Counted from the first letter of the stretch, positions 1 through 17,500 are shown. The stretch: DNA of 64,000 bases from Trichoplax adhaerens (GCF_000150275.1 NW_002060946.1:989815-1053814); one strand, 5' to 3'. The notes: generated by a model not told the origin, from the letters alone. A program made the numbers and translations.

Positions 1-2481
1 ATGCATTAATCGAAATGATATATCAGTCGGCCATAATATGTTTCGAAAGCAGCTGTACACGTTAAAGTACTCTTTCTAATGCAAAAGTAATCCGGAATTA
101 GTCGGCTATAATTTGTTTTGAAGGCGTCTTTCCACATTAAATTGCTCATTCTAACGCGGAAATGATTTCATTAACGATGAATGTACATAATGTTACACCG
201 GAAAAACTACCCTACTAAGTTTATAGTTTGCTATAGTGGAAGATACTCAAAGCTCATGAATGAAACGCAGCTATTATATCCTTAAGTATTCTCTCGCCTA
301 AGATTAATGATTTCTTGATTTCGTGCAAAATTTAGCATTCTTCTAGGTTACTAGTAAAGTTCCCGTTCAAATTATTTGAAGGGATATATATTCTACACAA
401 AGCAAGACATTAAAAGGAAATTCACAGCCAGATTATCTTACTACTGTATATATATGCTTCCTCTAAGGGGTTACAAGGTCAAAAATATTCTTTATACTTA
501 AATGATTACTATTTCGTTGATATCTCTAATTTCAGTTTTATTGCCACAATAGAATCTTGCTTTCTTATGTAATCTATTCCTATCTTACTACCAAGGATAT
601 GAGTGTAAGTCCTAGCATGATTTTATATCTAGATTGTAGCAGCTACAGGTTTTTGATTCTTTTTTAAATCCTACTTCAACCCAAAGTAGTTAATCTAGTG
701 CTAGATTACCAAATTTAAGCTATTTGCGAATTTAATTACTTTATGATCATTACGTACTCCGTATTTATTAGACAAATTTAGATCTTTTAGACTTGACAAA
801 GATGATTTTCTTACTTTGTTCAAGCAATTACCATTCATTGACTAGCGTTGCTTCGTAGTCCTAAGTTGAAAGAATTACTTACATTTCATAAATGATAATA
901 ACATGTGTAAAATGGCTGATTTAAGGTGGTGGCAATTTTCATCAACACCCTGCTCGAAGACATTTTAAGCAATTAAATTAATTTTGTTGGTTTAGTTGAT
1001 GTTGCTGTTCTCGCTTAGGGCCCTCGATATGAAATGCTGTATATGCTTGCATCAAGAAGAGAAAGAGTATTTTATGAGTTGCAAAGTGACGGAAATTCCT
1101 CAATTTGTTTTACTAAATATATCCGTATATGGGTAAGATAGTATTTGTCTATGCCGCTCTCAATAGTTCTTTTCAGTTGCGAGAATGGACTTTCATTTAT
1201 ATTGACACCTTAAGATACACAGTGACATGGGAACAGACCTATATTACCATGTTGCATTCGAAAACCTGTATTTATTCCAATGCCTCAAAGTAAATTTAAT
1301 CTCGAAAATAGAAAGGGAAATTCTGGTAGGCCTTCAAGATTTTAGGACATTCAGGTTGGTAATTTAGTAGAAAGAGAACTTGTAAGGGGTTATGTAATAG
1401 TAAATTATAAAACGGTTACGATATTTACTGGTCTCTTTGAAGATTCAAATCGTGATGCATTACCTTATTTATGATTGCAATGACTTTTAAATTGGCATTC
1501 TGATAACGGAAAATTTTGCGCAATCAGGCATAAATTCTCTAGGAGTTTTGCAAAATGGCTGACCCCTTAGTACGGGTGAATTAATTTTTTAAGTTATCCT
1601 AAATCTGAGATGTAAGAGTAGAACTGGATGTTCCTTGCTCAATACGCATTTCGATTTAGCATCCTACTGATTTGAGTTCACTCAAGAAATTAAAATTTTG
1701 TTTTCAGTTACACCCAATCTTTCAACAGCGTAGATACTCTCTATTCATGCCAGTCGTCTAAACAAATTATTGACTCCAGACATTTTATATTAAATGCAGA
1801 TTTTATACAGTAAATGGATGAAATTCATAACATCCTGTACTCTTAACTTTTTCAACATACAACTGTCTAGTCTTAGATTATAATTATCAGAATTCGTTGA
1901 CAGGAATCGTCGCATTGATTCTTTGGTAGAATGCTATGCAAATGAAGTATTATCGCTATTTTTGGCCATGAATAGTAATAGGTTGTATTAACAGTGACCA
2001 GATTGGCCAGTAGTACAGTAATAATGAAATAGAACAAATGTTGTAGCACAGTACATTGACTTTTAATGTGCAGTAATAGTTTAATTTGTATACGAGTATA
2101 TATATATTGTTTATCATTCGGTATTGGAATAGTTATGGTCGAGTAAGTTTTGCTAGTATTTATTTGGATAAACGTATAAAATTAAATTGATTGCAAAAGG
2201 ATATATCCAATAGATGGACAGTTTACTGTTGTGTTGATAGAAGTCTTTCGTCAAGGAAATTTGATTTGATCTGTATCGATGATACTGTGGTAGAGTATGG
2301 GGTTTAATAATAGTCCATAAGGGCTAACAGTCTGTATTATGCAAGATGGATATTTCAACATACTGATGGAATGCCAGGTTGGATGTTGTAGGTTCCATAG
2401 GTTGTATCCTATGATCGACATGGCAGGTTGATGTTGCTTTGTATCCAATACCCTAGGAAGTTGACCCACTCTAAATTTTAT
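1..2481. other. AT-rich intergenic DNA and probable LTO1 3' UTR
   Basis: No reading frame here looks like protein. The right-hand end, roughly 2160-2481, is probably the 3' untranslated region of the minus-strand LTO1 gene. A TTTATT, which is AATAAA on the minus strand, occurs near 2159-2164 and could be its poly(A) signal. A 72-codon minus-strand frame at 2251-2469 lies directly behind the LTO1 stop codon and has no recognisable features, so I treat it as UTR. Confidence 0.5.
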
Positions 2482-2952
2482 TTAAAATGTTAAATCCGAA
2501 ATATTGACGTGATTGGGAGGATATTTAAGTAGTGAGCATAACTGCTTAAATCGACTTCTCAGCTTGGATAATTCTTCTGTTAAATGATGGATATGATTTT
2601 GTTGGAAGGTTTGATTATAATGTTGTAGCTGAGCTTGTAACGCTTGCAAGCATTTGGTTATTTTAATTTGTTTCGATTTTACACTATTGGAGTCTAGCGA
2701 ATTATTCAACAGTACTGTCTTATCCGATTCAATCATTGCTAGCCAAGTAGATACAAAACCTGAATAGAATCCGATCTCAGCGGCTAACTGTGAGCCTTTC
2801 TGACGCCCAATCAACATGCCATTCTGATATCCAATCTCTCCACCTTTCTGGACACCAGCTAAATAAGCGTTCTCTTGTCTTTGATTTGCAGCTAGTATTA
2901 TTTCATCAAATAGGTCATCATTTTGTTGACTATTAGCGTTAAAGGGGTCCAT
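2482..2952 (-). CDS. LTO1: LTO1/ORAOV1 homolog, Yae1-Lto1 adaptor subunit
   Basis: This single-exon gene encodes 156 aa, close to the length of human ORAOV1/LTO1 (about 137 aa). Residues about 33-66 carry the deca-GX3-type glycine repeat of the Yae1/Lto1 family: glycines recur every four residues through GVQKGGEIGYQNGMLIGRQK and continue to EIGFYSGF. A second family signature follows near the C-terminus (LSKLRSRFKQLCSLL), and the protein ends in ISDLTF, comparable to the GLSF end of the human protein. In yeast, Lto1 pairs with Yae1 to bring the cytosolic iron-sulfur assembly targeting complex to the ABC protein Rli1/ABCE1, and the Lto1 C-terminal aromatic residue is part of that recruitment signal. 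The same role here is inferred from the family. The ATG at 2952 fits the family start, MDPFNANSQQNDDLFDEIIL, in which DLFDEII matches the conserved DIFDAIV region. No Yae1 gene is visible nearby. Confidence 0.88.
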   Translation of the reverse strand: MDPFNANSQQNDDLFDEIILAANQRQENAYLAGVQKGGEIGYQNGMLIGRQKGSQLAAEIGFYSGFVSTWLAMIESDKTVLLNNSLDSNSVKSKQIKITKCLQALQAQLQHYNQTFQQNHIHHLTEELSKLRSRFKQLCSLLKYPPNHVNISDLTF

Positions 2953-4246
2953 TGACGTTGATGCATGCAGGACGATCGCAAATGAATCCAGTAAAACTCG
3001 TTATTAAGCAATGATAGACAGGAGTGCCTTACCGAAAGGATATTTGTGGAGGTAAATTCTACTTTACAGATCGCGTTATTAGCAGTCGTCGACTTTGCTG
3101 CTATACCACCAACTAAAGTAATAGTTCAGCTAACATGGCTGCTTCTGTTTCCGTACAAGCGTGTCTCTACTGCGCTACAGTATGGCGGCGAGGCTTTTAT
3201 GGGAGAGTTCTCTATCCAGTATTGACTATATGGTGTTCTATGCAGGTATCTGAGTCGAGTACTGGCACTGTTGAAATCGAGCAGCTGCTGCACTACATTC
3301 TGTACCAGTGCGTCATTCCAACTGTATGTCTGTAACCATCCACTCTTGTCTCGGAGTCATGGACAGATGGACTACTAGAAGAAGAGCAACTCGAGCAACT
3401 CCCTTCCTCAGACAGACGGACTTTTTTTTCTGATCAAATAAGGATGCCAATATGGAAAAATGCTTTTACTTAGCATGATCTTCCGTGTCTGTTTTCGACA
3501 TCACTGGTACTAATTTAATTAACATTGACAATCTTATATAGCTGTTTCCAAGCAGAACTTAGCAAAAGATTGGACATACTATAGCTTTATGTAGAAAAAA
3601 TTAGTCCATTTAAAACCGATCGTCTGCATACTGAAGTACTGTCCTAACGAGGCGTTTGGGTAAAATAGTTTGACCAGATGAGGCTGAAAGTGTCTGTCTG
3701 TCCAAGCGTGATCAGTCCAGGTCTTCTTCTCCGTAGTCCATCAAAGGTGCTGCCAGGTTGGTTTTGTAAAAAAGTGCCTTGGAAGGCTTTCGGTGGCAGA
3801 GTAGAGCAAGATGACCAGGAAAAGGACAAGCCGGATGCTTTTTTTTTATTGCACTGAATAGGTGTTTTAGAAATCCCTAGTACGAATAGAGGGGGATATC
3901 CTTTGCTATCGCAGTCTGTAATTGAAAAGGAATAGGATCCCAATGCAATCCATTCTACGTACCTATTTGACTACAGCAACAACCACCTCTGTTGCTGTCC
4001 TTTTCCCCTTCAAGTTTGATTATAATAGGAGCAACGATGAAAGTTTCCTACCATACAGTATTATTTGACGGAATCTAGAAAGACATCGACACCAAAGGAT
4101 CGAGTCTATTTCTTTGAAACCTTCTATTTTACACTCTGCACTTCCAAACTGACTTCTAGTCTGTACAAGTCCCACGAAACGTACCGTACAAAGGGTGAAG
4201 ATTGCAATTTGGAAAAAAGAAAGGAGTAACAACAAAAAGAAGAATG

Positions 4247-4388
4247 ATAAAATATGGCACAGTGCATCAAAGCCATGGCACAATAATGTAGAATTTTTCA
4301 TTCTTGTATCTGTCAAGCAATCATAAAATATGGCAGAGTGCATCAAAGCCATGATATAATTTTGTCGAATTTTTCATTCTTGTATCGG
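4247..4388. repeat. Tandem direct repeat, two copies about 66 bp long, 76 bp apart
   Basis: Copy 1 starts at 4247 and copy 2 at 4323. Both begin ATAAAATATGGCA and share GTGCATCAAAGCCATG and GAATTTTTCATTCTTGTATC, with a few substitutions between them. There is no coding potential. Confidence 0.85.
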
Positions 4389-4534
4389 TAAAGTCATACT
4401 GTCTTGTGGTTGTTAGAGTACTGTATGGGTAGTAAATTCAACGATCGCCTTAACCCACTATGATGGCAAAAGAATAGAAAAAGCAAATTTCACCCCCCTC
4501 CCCTATGGGATAGAGACGCTAGAACTACTGTAGG

Positions 4535-4961
4535 CTACAGTACAGTACATTCTTTACAAACCCAATTGTCACCCCCTGAAAGTACAGAGCGTGATCTTTT
4601 TCGTTGCAGATTATTAATTAAGTACTGTAAATGCTTTAATATTGATCAAATCATGTAAAAAGTAATTTCAAACGATAGTGTATTAGTTGAAAATTTCGAA
4701 TCCGTAGTTCAATTTCTGTTTTATATAGCACCTGCGGAATAATAACTAAATAAAGGCAAATTTTGCTACAGTACAAGGTAAAATCCCAATTTGGTTTTTT
4801 ACAGTCCCCTTATTTTATTTCAGACCTACAGTACAGTACAGTACAGTACAGTACAAACCAAACTTGCTTCAGTACAGTACATACACTGTACAGTACATGT
4901 ACTCTACTGTACCCAGGGGGTGACATTTGGTTTGTAAAGGGTCTACAGTACTGTACTGTAG
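4535..4961. mobile_element. MITE-like element with about 50-bp terminal inverted repeats
   Basis: The left end (4535-4585) and the right end (4906-4961) are imperfect inverted repeats. Both contain the CTACAGTAC-type terminus, a TTTACAAAcC/GGtTTGTAAA block and a TGTCACCCCCTG/CAGGGGGTGACA block, in mirrored order. The interior of about 320 bp has no transposase-like reading frame and holds a run of CAGTA units at 4828-4855. Long inverted ends around a short non-coding core are typical of a non-autonomous DNA transposon. I found no clear target-site duplication, so the exact borders are uncertain. Confidence 0.55.
4828..4855. repeat. CAGTA pentamer tandem repeat
   Basis: About five consecutive CAGTA (TACAG) units occur inside the MITE-like element. 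The same unit and its palindromic form TACTGTACAGTA recur in clusters across the window. Confidence 0.8.
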
Positions 4962-6718
4962 ACCAGGAAACGACTGTGGTGAAGCGACACAAACACGGTA
5001 GCGTGAGGTCCGTTCTGCTTGCGTCACGTGCTGTTGTTGATGTTAGAGTTGGTGCCTGAAGCAGGATGATTGACTTTTCTTTTTGAGCATGCGCACTGCC
5101 ATTTTCCCACTGGGCAGTTTTTTTCTTCTTTTCAGCGAGTCATCTGTACAGTAGACTGACTCCAATCACAACTCCAACAAGATCCTAACGCCATTGCTTT
5201 TTTTTTTGGTCATCCATGATGGATTTTTCTCCATTTCGCTAATGGTATCCATGAGTAGTAGCTATCCTAGACGGACTCTATAATACTTTTGTATATCTCG
5301 ACGGTTTCCTGGACAATCGATTACAAAGATAGAATCCATTTGATCGAGGTAACGTTGAAGAAAAAGCCATTATCCATAAAGGATTGTTATTTCAATTGAC
5401 TGCATCATTAGTCTTGAAGTTGTCTTTTTATTTTTGGTTATTTTTGGATCGTCGTTTATTCAACTCTACGTTGGAGTAATGTTGTTCTGTTGACATGCTT
5501 GCCTTGATTCATTGAGTCCATGCTAGGAAAAGATATCCATTGCTAGGAGTAAATGTAGAGTAAATCCTGTAGTATCGTACAATCGATGAAAAGACGAGAT
5601 TGTAAATAGGGAGAGAAGATCCAGTTCAATGGCCATTGACCATCGAGTAAAGTGCCATGTCGACTGTCAAGTCCAATCACTCTAGTGATCAGTGGACTTA
5701 GTACAGTGCAATAGATCGGTCGTCTAGTGTAAAAGTATCTTGAACTTTGATTGAAACCTTGTCTATTTTCAACCTTGTATCTTTTAGCCGTAGAAAGGAA
5801 TAGTGCAGGTAATCACTCCAAAGCAGCCATCTTCAATATCCCAGGGTCATCAACCAGTTTGATCTATATCCAGTCATGGATACTCCTTGACGATTTTCTT
5901 ACCTTGTCGAGTTGTAGGCATATAGGAAAGCATCATCGACGAGTATTGAAAGGGGGTGCAAGTGTTTCTCAATCTTGATCAACCACTTTGGACTATGAAA
6001 TGGTCGATAGAATGTCAAGATTGTATAGTCGTTTACTCCTTACAACAAGGATAAAATTCGAGCTACATTACTTGATCATCTGCTTTAGCCTAGTTACGAT
6101 AGTCTTCTTGATTCGTCATAGTCGTATCATTGCCAACTAATCTGCCAATAGTCAGTGGACGCCTGCCTTCTTTTTTTACCGATCTTTTACACCTTGATAA
6201 TGAACATCAACAACTTTCATGGGCTACATGACCCTACTGCAAATAGCGTTACAAAGTCATGAATGAATAACTAGAATATATCTACACTTATCTAGTGTTG
6301 CAAGAAAAAAACTCAAGTTCATATCGTCACAAGTGTCGAGTCCCATCTTTGCTAGTTAAAAGGGCCCATTTATCTACAAAATGTCTTCATCATCGTATCA
6401 GATATGGTGTCGCCATATCCATCGCTAGACAGACAATAGTAAGCCATCAAGATACTGTGCTTGATACACTATTTCACTCGACATCAAGCGTTGTCCAAGT
6501 ATTCCCTTTCCTAGGACAGTCATGATCAAACGTTTTCCTCTGGCAATAAATACCTATTCCACTTGTATAGAGACTAGGAAAAAAGAATACCCTTAGCTTT
6601 AGTTGAAAAACAACAATAATAGCCTGAAGATTTTGGAACAAGATAAAGTAATACAAAACATCATTTTAATAAAATGCTTGATGAAAAATTGGCCTTCTCC
6701 GTCTGCTGTTGTTATTGC

Positions 6719-6738
6719 CTTGTTGTTGTTGTTGTTGT
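6719..6738. repeat. TTG trinucleotide microsatellite
   Basis: A short TTG repeat of about six units. The small reading frames that cross it on both strands are low-complexity and are not called as genes. Confidence 0.7.
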
Positions 6739-7054
6739 TAGTAGTAATAGTGTCAATTGGCCTAGTTGTCTTTACAACACTCGATAGGTGATCCATTTTG
6801 CCAACTTTTCAATTCCAACCCTGTTCAATCTCATATTTCCTGTCGCTTGTTACGACTTGAAATCCCCTTTCTATCCTAAATAAAACTGTTGATGACTATC
6901 AGTAGCAAATAGAAAGCTGAAACTAGCTCCTCAAGTACAGTTCTAGCTGATCGATCATCCCTTTATCAGCGGTAAACTAGGATAACTATGGATGGATGAA
7001 GAGGAATCCATCGATCGATAGATAGTATACTGCTACAGGGGAATGCTGTAGTAG

Positions 7055-7455
7055 TAGAAGCGTATTCACTTTCCGATAATTCAGTTCATGTTGAGAGAGA
7101 AGAAAAAACAGTCTTCCATCCTACAACAATTTATCATTTCCTTCTTTCTATTCCATTGCATAGCAATGTCATAGGATCGCTATGGACTGAAGTAAAATTA
7201 TAATTATTTTATCCTCAATTGAAATACCATACATAACCTATATCCGTCGTGTATTGTACTGGGTATAGCAGAATCGTATTCACTTTTTGGATAGTTGAAA
7301 GTGAATGTTTAGCGAAAAATAATTGAAGATCCTACAACAAATTTTTCATTTCCTTCTTTCTATTCGATTGTATAGCACTATGATCGGATCGCTATTTAAC
7401 TGAGGTAGAATCATTATTATTATTATGATGATTATAATTTTATTCTCAATCGCAA
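7055..7455. repeat. Diverged tandem duplication, about 200 bp per unit
   Basis: The segment 7055-7220 is repeated in diverged form at about 7270-7455. Shared blocks occur in the same order: CGTATTCACTTT, ATCCTACAACAA, CATTTCCTTCTTTCTATTC, ATCGCTAT and a TAATTaTTTTAT/CTCAAT tail. The second copy has picked up an ATT microsatellite (7413 onward). No coding potential is seen. Confidence 0.7.
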
Positions 7456-9397
7456 TGGAATAACACATCTGCATCCTGCCCAAGCTATAAACCAATCGAC
7501 TCAGAATATTCCTTGCCCATCGTCATCCTTGATTGCTAAAGAATAAATAGTGCACTTTTTTTTTTACAATCAAGAATTAATATCAGTTACGGTATTGGAT
7601 TTTTATTTATACCTTGTTTATAAACTTGAGAAAGAAAATGATATATTAATCGTTTTACAATCAAGTCTGATAATCATACACCTAGAAAGGCGATTGTCCT
7701 CTTCATGTTAACACAATGTTTTATCATCGATGGATAATAAAAGTGCTCCAAAAATGAAAATCATTAATGTAATGATTTTACATCTGTATGCACACTGTAG
7801 TGACTCGTTTGATAATTGAATATTTGCTGATGACTTATAAATGATTTACAAGTTATTTTATTTTAGTACATGCAATAAATTATAGTAGATTGATTACCAT
7901 AAAATCACTCTACTGACCCAATCCTAATCAGTATGATCCTTCTAGTACAGATTGTCTGACATTTCGCCATATACATACAATCGATTATTTTTACAATTTC
8001 TTACAGCACAAATCGTAATGTTGTTATTCAATGTTGATAATGAATTCTAATCAATCCAATAGACTCTAATTACGAAGACAAATTCATTATTTGTAATAAG
8101 GTAATTAAAATGATTTGACGATTGAGCATATGGAAACGTATTCTAAATCAAGTGTTTTACATGATGGACGATTTGCGCTCGTTAAATGTGTACTGGATAA
8201 AGACGAGTGTTGGGTCAAAATTTGAGTAATGCAATACTCTTGACATGATCATATGAGTCTTGTGCATTATACAATTATTGATTTTTTTAATTTTTTTTTA
8301 TTCTATCTACTCGATTGCACTCTGTATACTCAGTCAATGTGCACACTGTAGAGCTTGGAACATGGTTGGATATATGAGCGAAATATCCTTGCATACAGTA
8401 ATAATGGCTTTGATTTTTAGGATAGAAAGTTTCAACTGTCTTTCGTGAATTCACTACGCTGAAGACAGATACAGATCCTGTATAGGATTCAAAATGACAT
8501 TCAATGAACATGAGATAATACCAAGATTATATCGCCATTGGATATCTACTCTAATTTATCTTCCAAATTGAAATGGATAACGCAGTATTAGTATTGAAGT
8601 CAGCTCTTTTAATTTTTGACTATCGTAGTACTGTATTTGCATTTGCACCTCCCCCCTTGTTGTTGGATGGATTATTACGCATATGATTGATATTATTATT
8701 ATCATAAATGATGGGCACAAAGTGTCCGCGAGATAATGTCAGCATTAAAATGATTAAAGGTAAACATAGCAAATTAAATGGACAACGGCAAGTCAAGTGA
8801 TTAATATTTAATGTTGCCATTTTAGAAAGGATTAATATCTCTCTCGACAGATTTGTTGAGGGATATCGCTTTTATTGAATAATAATACTTCATTATAGTA
8901 GTAGAATTAACAAATGCGATTTACAATAGGCTTAAATTGAAAACTAACCTTGAACACATGGACTATCAAAACTTTTATTTATTGATCAGAGCAATATCGA
9001 ACTCGAACTGAATCTGATCACATTCAGTATTAAATGGATATTGCAATACGTAACTCTTCCTTTCAAGATAAATCAAACTACATGCTGTTTTCTACCACAT
9101 TAAATAATATCCAATCTCAATATTTCCAAACAAATAATGCTTCAAATCTTAATAACTAGATATATATTTTTGACTATCATAGCTCTGTGTCCTTAAACGT
9201 CCTTTTTTTAATTTTGGTGACTTTATTTTATTCTTGCTTCCATTTTAAAATAGGACGATAAGACTTACGTATAAGAATAATAACATCTTATAATTATCTT
9301 TGCATTTCTTACGATATCATTTTCAATTGACTCAGTCTATTTTTAATTTTAACAAGTATTATATCGAATTGTATGCTTTCTTTCTAGTAAATCTTTA

Positions 9398-13952
<4,555 letters not shown>

Positions 13953-14080
13953 TGAGCGAATATGCCTCCTAACCACTTACTAAATTGGATATATAGTTAC
14001 TTATATTTTCTGTATTCTTTTAGACTGTAAGAAAAAGTAATATAGTCATGTTAGCTGCTTATGATTGAGCAATTGCGCTA

Positions 14081-14086
14081 AATAAA
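14081..14086 (+). promoter_or_regulatory. Probable KAT6 poly(A) signal
   Basis: A canonical AATAAA lies 129 nt after the KAT6 stop codon and is the first such hexamer on the plus strand behind it. Confidence 0.55.
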
Positions 14087-14516
14087 GTATGGGATTAGGA
14101 AAATTAAATAATTATTCTAATCACTAGTCAGTATATTATTGATTTTCCGGTTTAAACGACTAGTTTGGATTTTTTTGCATTGGTGATGGCTAATGGCTCA
14201 AATAAATTAGCATTATTTAATCTGTTTAATGATAACGTCACCATCTATCAAATTTCAAGTACACGTATGTGTTGTATTAGTGAAATTTGGTATAGGACGA
14301 GCCAATCAAAATAACAGACCACTTTCGGTTGTTCCATATGACTGTTATTTTGTTTAATAAGGTTGATGTGATAACTTTTCAATGTAGTTATCGTTGTATT
14401 GATTGCTATAGATGTAATTGCTTTGAAATATTGTATATTGCATAGCAATTTCATAACTGCAAAGAAAATTAACCATCTTTATAGCCTAAGAACTACTTAA
14501 TATTTTTATTTGTTAT

Positions 14517-14539
14517 TATATATATATATATATATATAT
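14517..14539. repeat. TA dinucleotide microsatellite
   Basis: About 11 consecutive TA units. Confidence 0.85.
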
Positions 14540-17500
14540 GTAATTATACTATTAGCTAATGTATATTTATATCTTAAAATAATAAGAAATGCCTACGAAA
14601 TGTAGGAAATGAAAAAAGTTATCGATCTCAGATAAAAAAAATCTCTTAATTATGTTATTTCATCGTTTTACCGTTTGTTAACGTTAACTTTCATTGCAGT
14701 TAGACTATGAAATAACCTGTAACAAGCCATACTACAACCAGGCTTTGTATAATACACACTTCATCTTAAATGTCAATGTAAAATATGATATACGTACATA
14801 AACAGAAAGAATTGTCAATAAAAGGATTAAAAATAACAGACTAAGAGCGTTGATCGATTGTTGGATGTTTTCTGAAATTGATAGATTCTTAGACATTTAG
14901 CAAACTGCTATTATATTCGGTATGCTTATACGATTGAGTACACTAACGCTTTGTTATCATTGCTATAGAGCGTACAACTTTACACGTATACTGTACTAAT
15001 AATAGCGACGGTGAAATAAATTTCTATCAAGTTTCATTTGTCTTATAAATCGTATTGCTATAGAGTCTATTTAAGGTTCATACTTCATGATATCCACACA
15101 TTCCTACAAGATCACTACTTTTTATTTCAATCATAGATTTTATTCAATCTAGCTCAAGCTCGTATTGAGTAATGGATAGTCCATACGTATTTACATTTAA
15201 TCATGATGAATATACTATAGTTGTTCATGAAGAATAAACATTTATCTACACTCAGTAAGGGAAGAAAATTTTTATCAATTTAATTTATGCAATTTCAATT
15301 TTTTTGTCTCGTTGAAAAATTAAGTAAGACGTCAACATCGCCAGTTGGTAAATATAAATAGTATGCATCTGAAATAATCGTCAAGACTCAACAATGATTC
15401 ACGTCGCTATGGTTGTCTGTATTTAACTTCTTGGAGGTGTTATTCAAATACGCTGTTACAGTTAATGAGCTTCATCTTCTAATAAATGTTTAATTATTAC
15501 GATCATAGTATACTGGTACAGTATATCCTGGAATAGATCCACTCTACTACTAAAGGTTAAATTAAAATAAAATAATAGGAAATCTAATATATCATTTCGT
15601 TAACTAAAACATGATTGTTGATCAGTGAAGTTATTATTACGTCAGTAAACTATTAAATATACTTGTTGGCGCTCCTGACAACACAGACATAGTAGTAAAC
15701 AATAAAAAAATTATTGATTTCTTTCTATTCCCTCATCTACTTAAAAAAATTAAAATTAACATCAGTTTATGCTATCATTTAATCTTTTATATGTTCATTT
15801 ACAAGCTGATAAAATGCAATTATAGTTTCATTTATAATTAAATGAGAAAGTAGATATGATAGAATGGATAAAATTTTTTTATTTCATTAATAGATCCAAA
15901 AATAATATGAAATTCAATTAATAAATTATTTCAAGTTCTTACCGCTAATAGAATATAATACTTCTATTGTAAGTTGTTTATATTCAATAATTAGATAATT
16001 ACCGTACCTTAATCGTAGTCATGAATGAGGAAGAGAAAATTATTCAAAGACTCAGCAGTAATGTCGTGATAATTTCAATTGTCTATGTCAACGCCAGTAT
16101 GTAATTTAATTAGGGTCATAAAATTGGTCGTGTGATCCAGCTATTAATGGAATTAATTAAATTTCACTAATGATGTTAATTTAGGGTCACCTTCTATCCT
16201 ATTATAATTTCAACAATTCATCGGATTATAATCCATTAATTGATAACCAAGCTACTATTATTATGGGTTATTTCTAGTCATAAAATTAAAACAATTAAAA
16301 ATCATAGCTTGATTATTCGCTTAACGTATTGAGACTTGTATGCAAGACAACAACGTTAATAATAATTAACTGTGAAACCCAAAGATGAATTGATTAATAA
16401 TCTTAACGTAGAAATTAGTCAGTGACTATATCTATTTTATGAATTATTAATTGTATATCGATGTAGAGTTACTAGAGTACATGAAGTATGTAGTAATAAA
16501 CAGGAAGGATTGCATTGTGCAATATAAAGCGACTCTGTTCTATGTTACTACCACATTCAAATAGAAAATAGAGTTAATTATAGTATGGAAGAAAAATTTA
16601 TTTTCCCTTCCAGGTTAAACATAGGTTAAATTATGTAATTTGTAAAATGACTATTCTTGTAATCTTTGCTTAGATACTACAGTGCCAGCTAAACTACGCG
16701 TATGCATAAGCAAACGTTAGTATTACATTGTCTTTACAGAATCATTGCTATACGGAATAGTTCACGTTATTCGCCAACTGTAAATTATAACAGCTATGTA
16801 AAATATATTATTTGATTAACAGATTGAAAATTAACTCTAGCTAAATGAAAAATGACTAGTGCAATTGAATCTATTACTCAATTATATGTCCTATTCTCGT
16901 TATTGATACAAAAGGATGTTTACTAACTATTTTGTCATTACATACTGAAAGAATCTAACGAGAAAATTGATCAAGTTGTTGTTGTCAGGTAATTGATTGC
17001 AATCGAACAAAAAAACTTAATGTCCATGAAGGATAATTTGCATCTTTTGTTATTTGATTTCATCGTGACCTACATGAAGGCGATTAATAAGTAATGAATA
17101 AATAGTATAGTTGTCGGTTCGTCTAAATAATTCGTCCACCCGTATGTCGTTATTATATTTTTCCAAGTTAATTAGAAATTTTTTGGATATTAAATAACTT
17201 TTATATGGCATAAATGAGTGAGATAATTTAGTTTAGCAAGTTTAGTTTGACCTCATTTTGAATATACTGAAATAACGCATGAAACCGCCGATGTTGACAT
17301 TGTCATATTATCGCAGTCCTGCAAATTATGCGCGGCTAAGTGCCAAATAATTACTTACTAATTTTGATAAGAGGTTATTTTTAACACCTCTCTTGATCGA
17401 CTCCCATTTGGAAATTTTATCAAAATGATTTCTTTAAAATAAGACCGATTTGATATGTATATATATACTGATCGAATAATTTTGACATTTAAAAGCATTT

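Larger units (their letters stand above)
2953..9397. other. Intergenic region between LTO1 and KAT6
   Basis: This stretch of 6.4 kb lies between two divergent genes. It holds a 76-bp-spaced direct repeat (4247-4388), a MITE-like element (4535-4961), a TTG-rich microsatellite (6719-6738) and a diverged tandem duplication (7055-7455), all listed separately. The many frames of 60-110 codons have no recognisable domain and no conserved-looking splice context, so I call none of them. The KAT6 coding exon is preceded by a good splice acceptor ending at 9387 (TTTCTTTCTAG). One or more untranslated KAT6 leader exons therefore probably lie in this interval, but I cannot place them. Confidence 0.5.

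Noticed and set aside
3135-3335. 66-codon plus-strand frame upstream of LTO1 starting MAASVSVQAC
   Set aside because: The start context is acceptable, but the peptide has no recognisable features or splice partner, and the region is more likely the LTO1 promoter.
3644-4352. Minus-strand frames of 99 and 110 codons
   Set aside because: They are low-complexity or repeat-derived (the second crosses the direct repeat at 4247-4388) and have no family features.
4763-5059. 98-codon frame and its minus-strand counterpart in the CAGTA repeat
   Set aside because: The peptides are translations of the palindromic repeat (QYSTVQYST-type) inside the MITE-like element.
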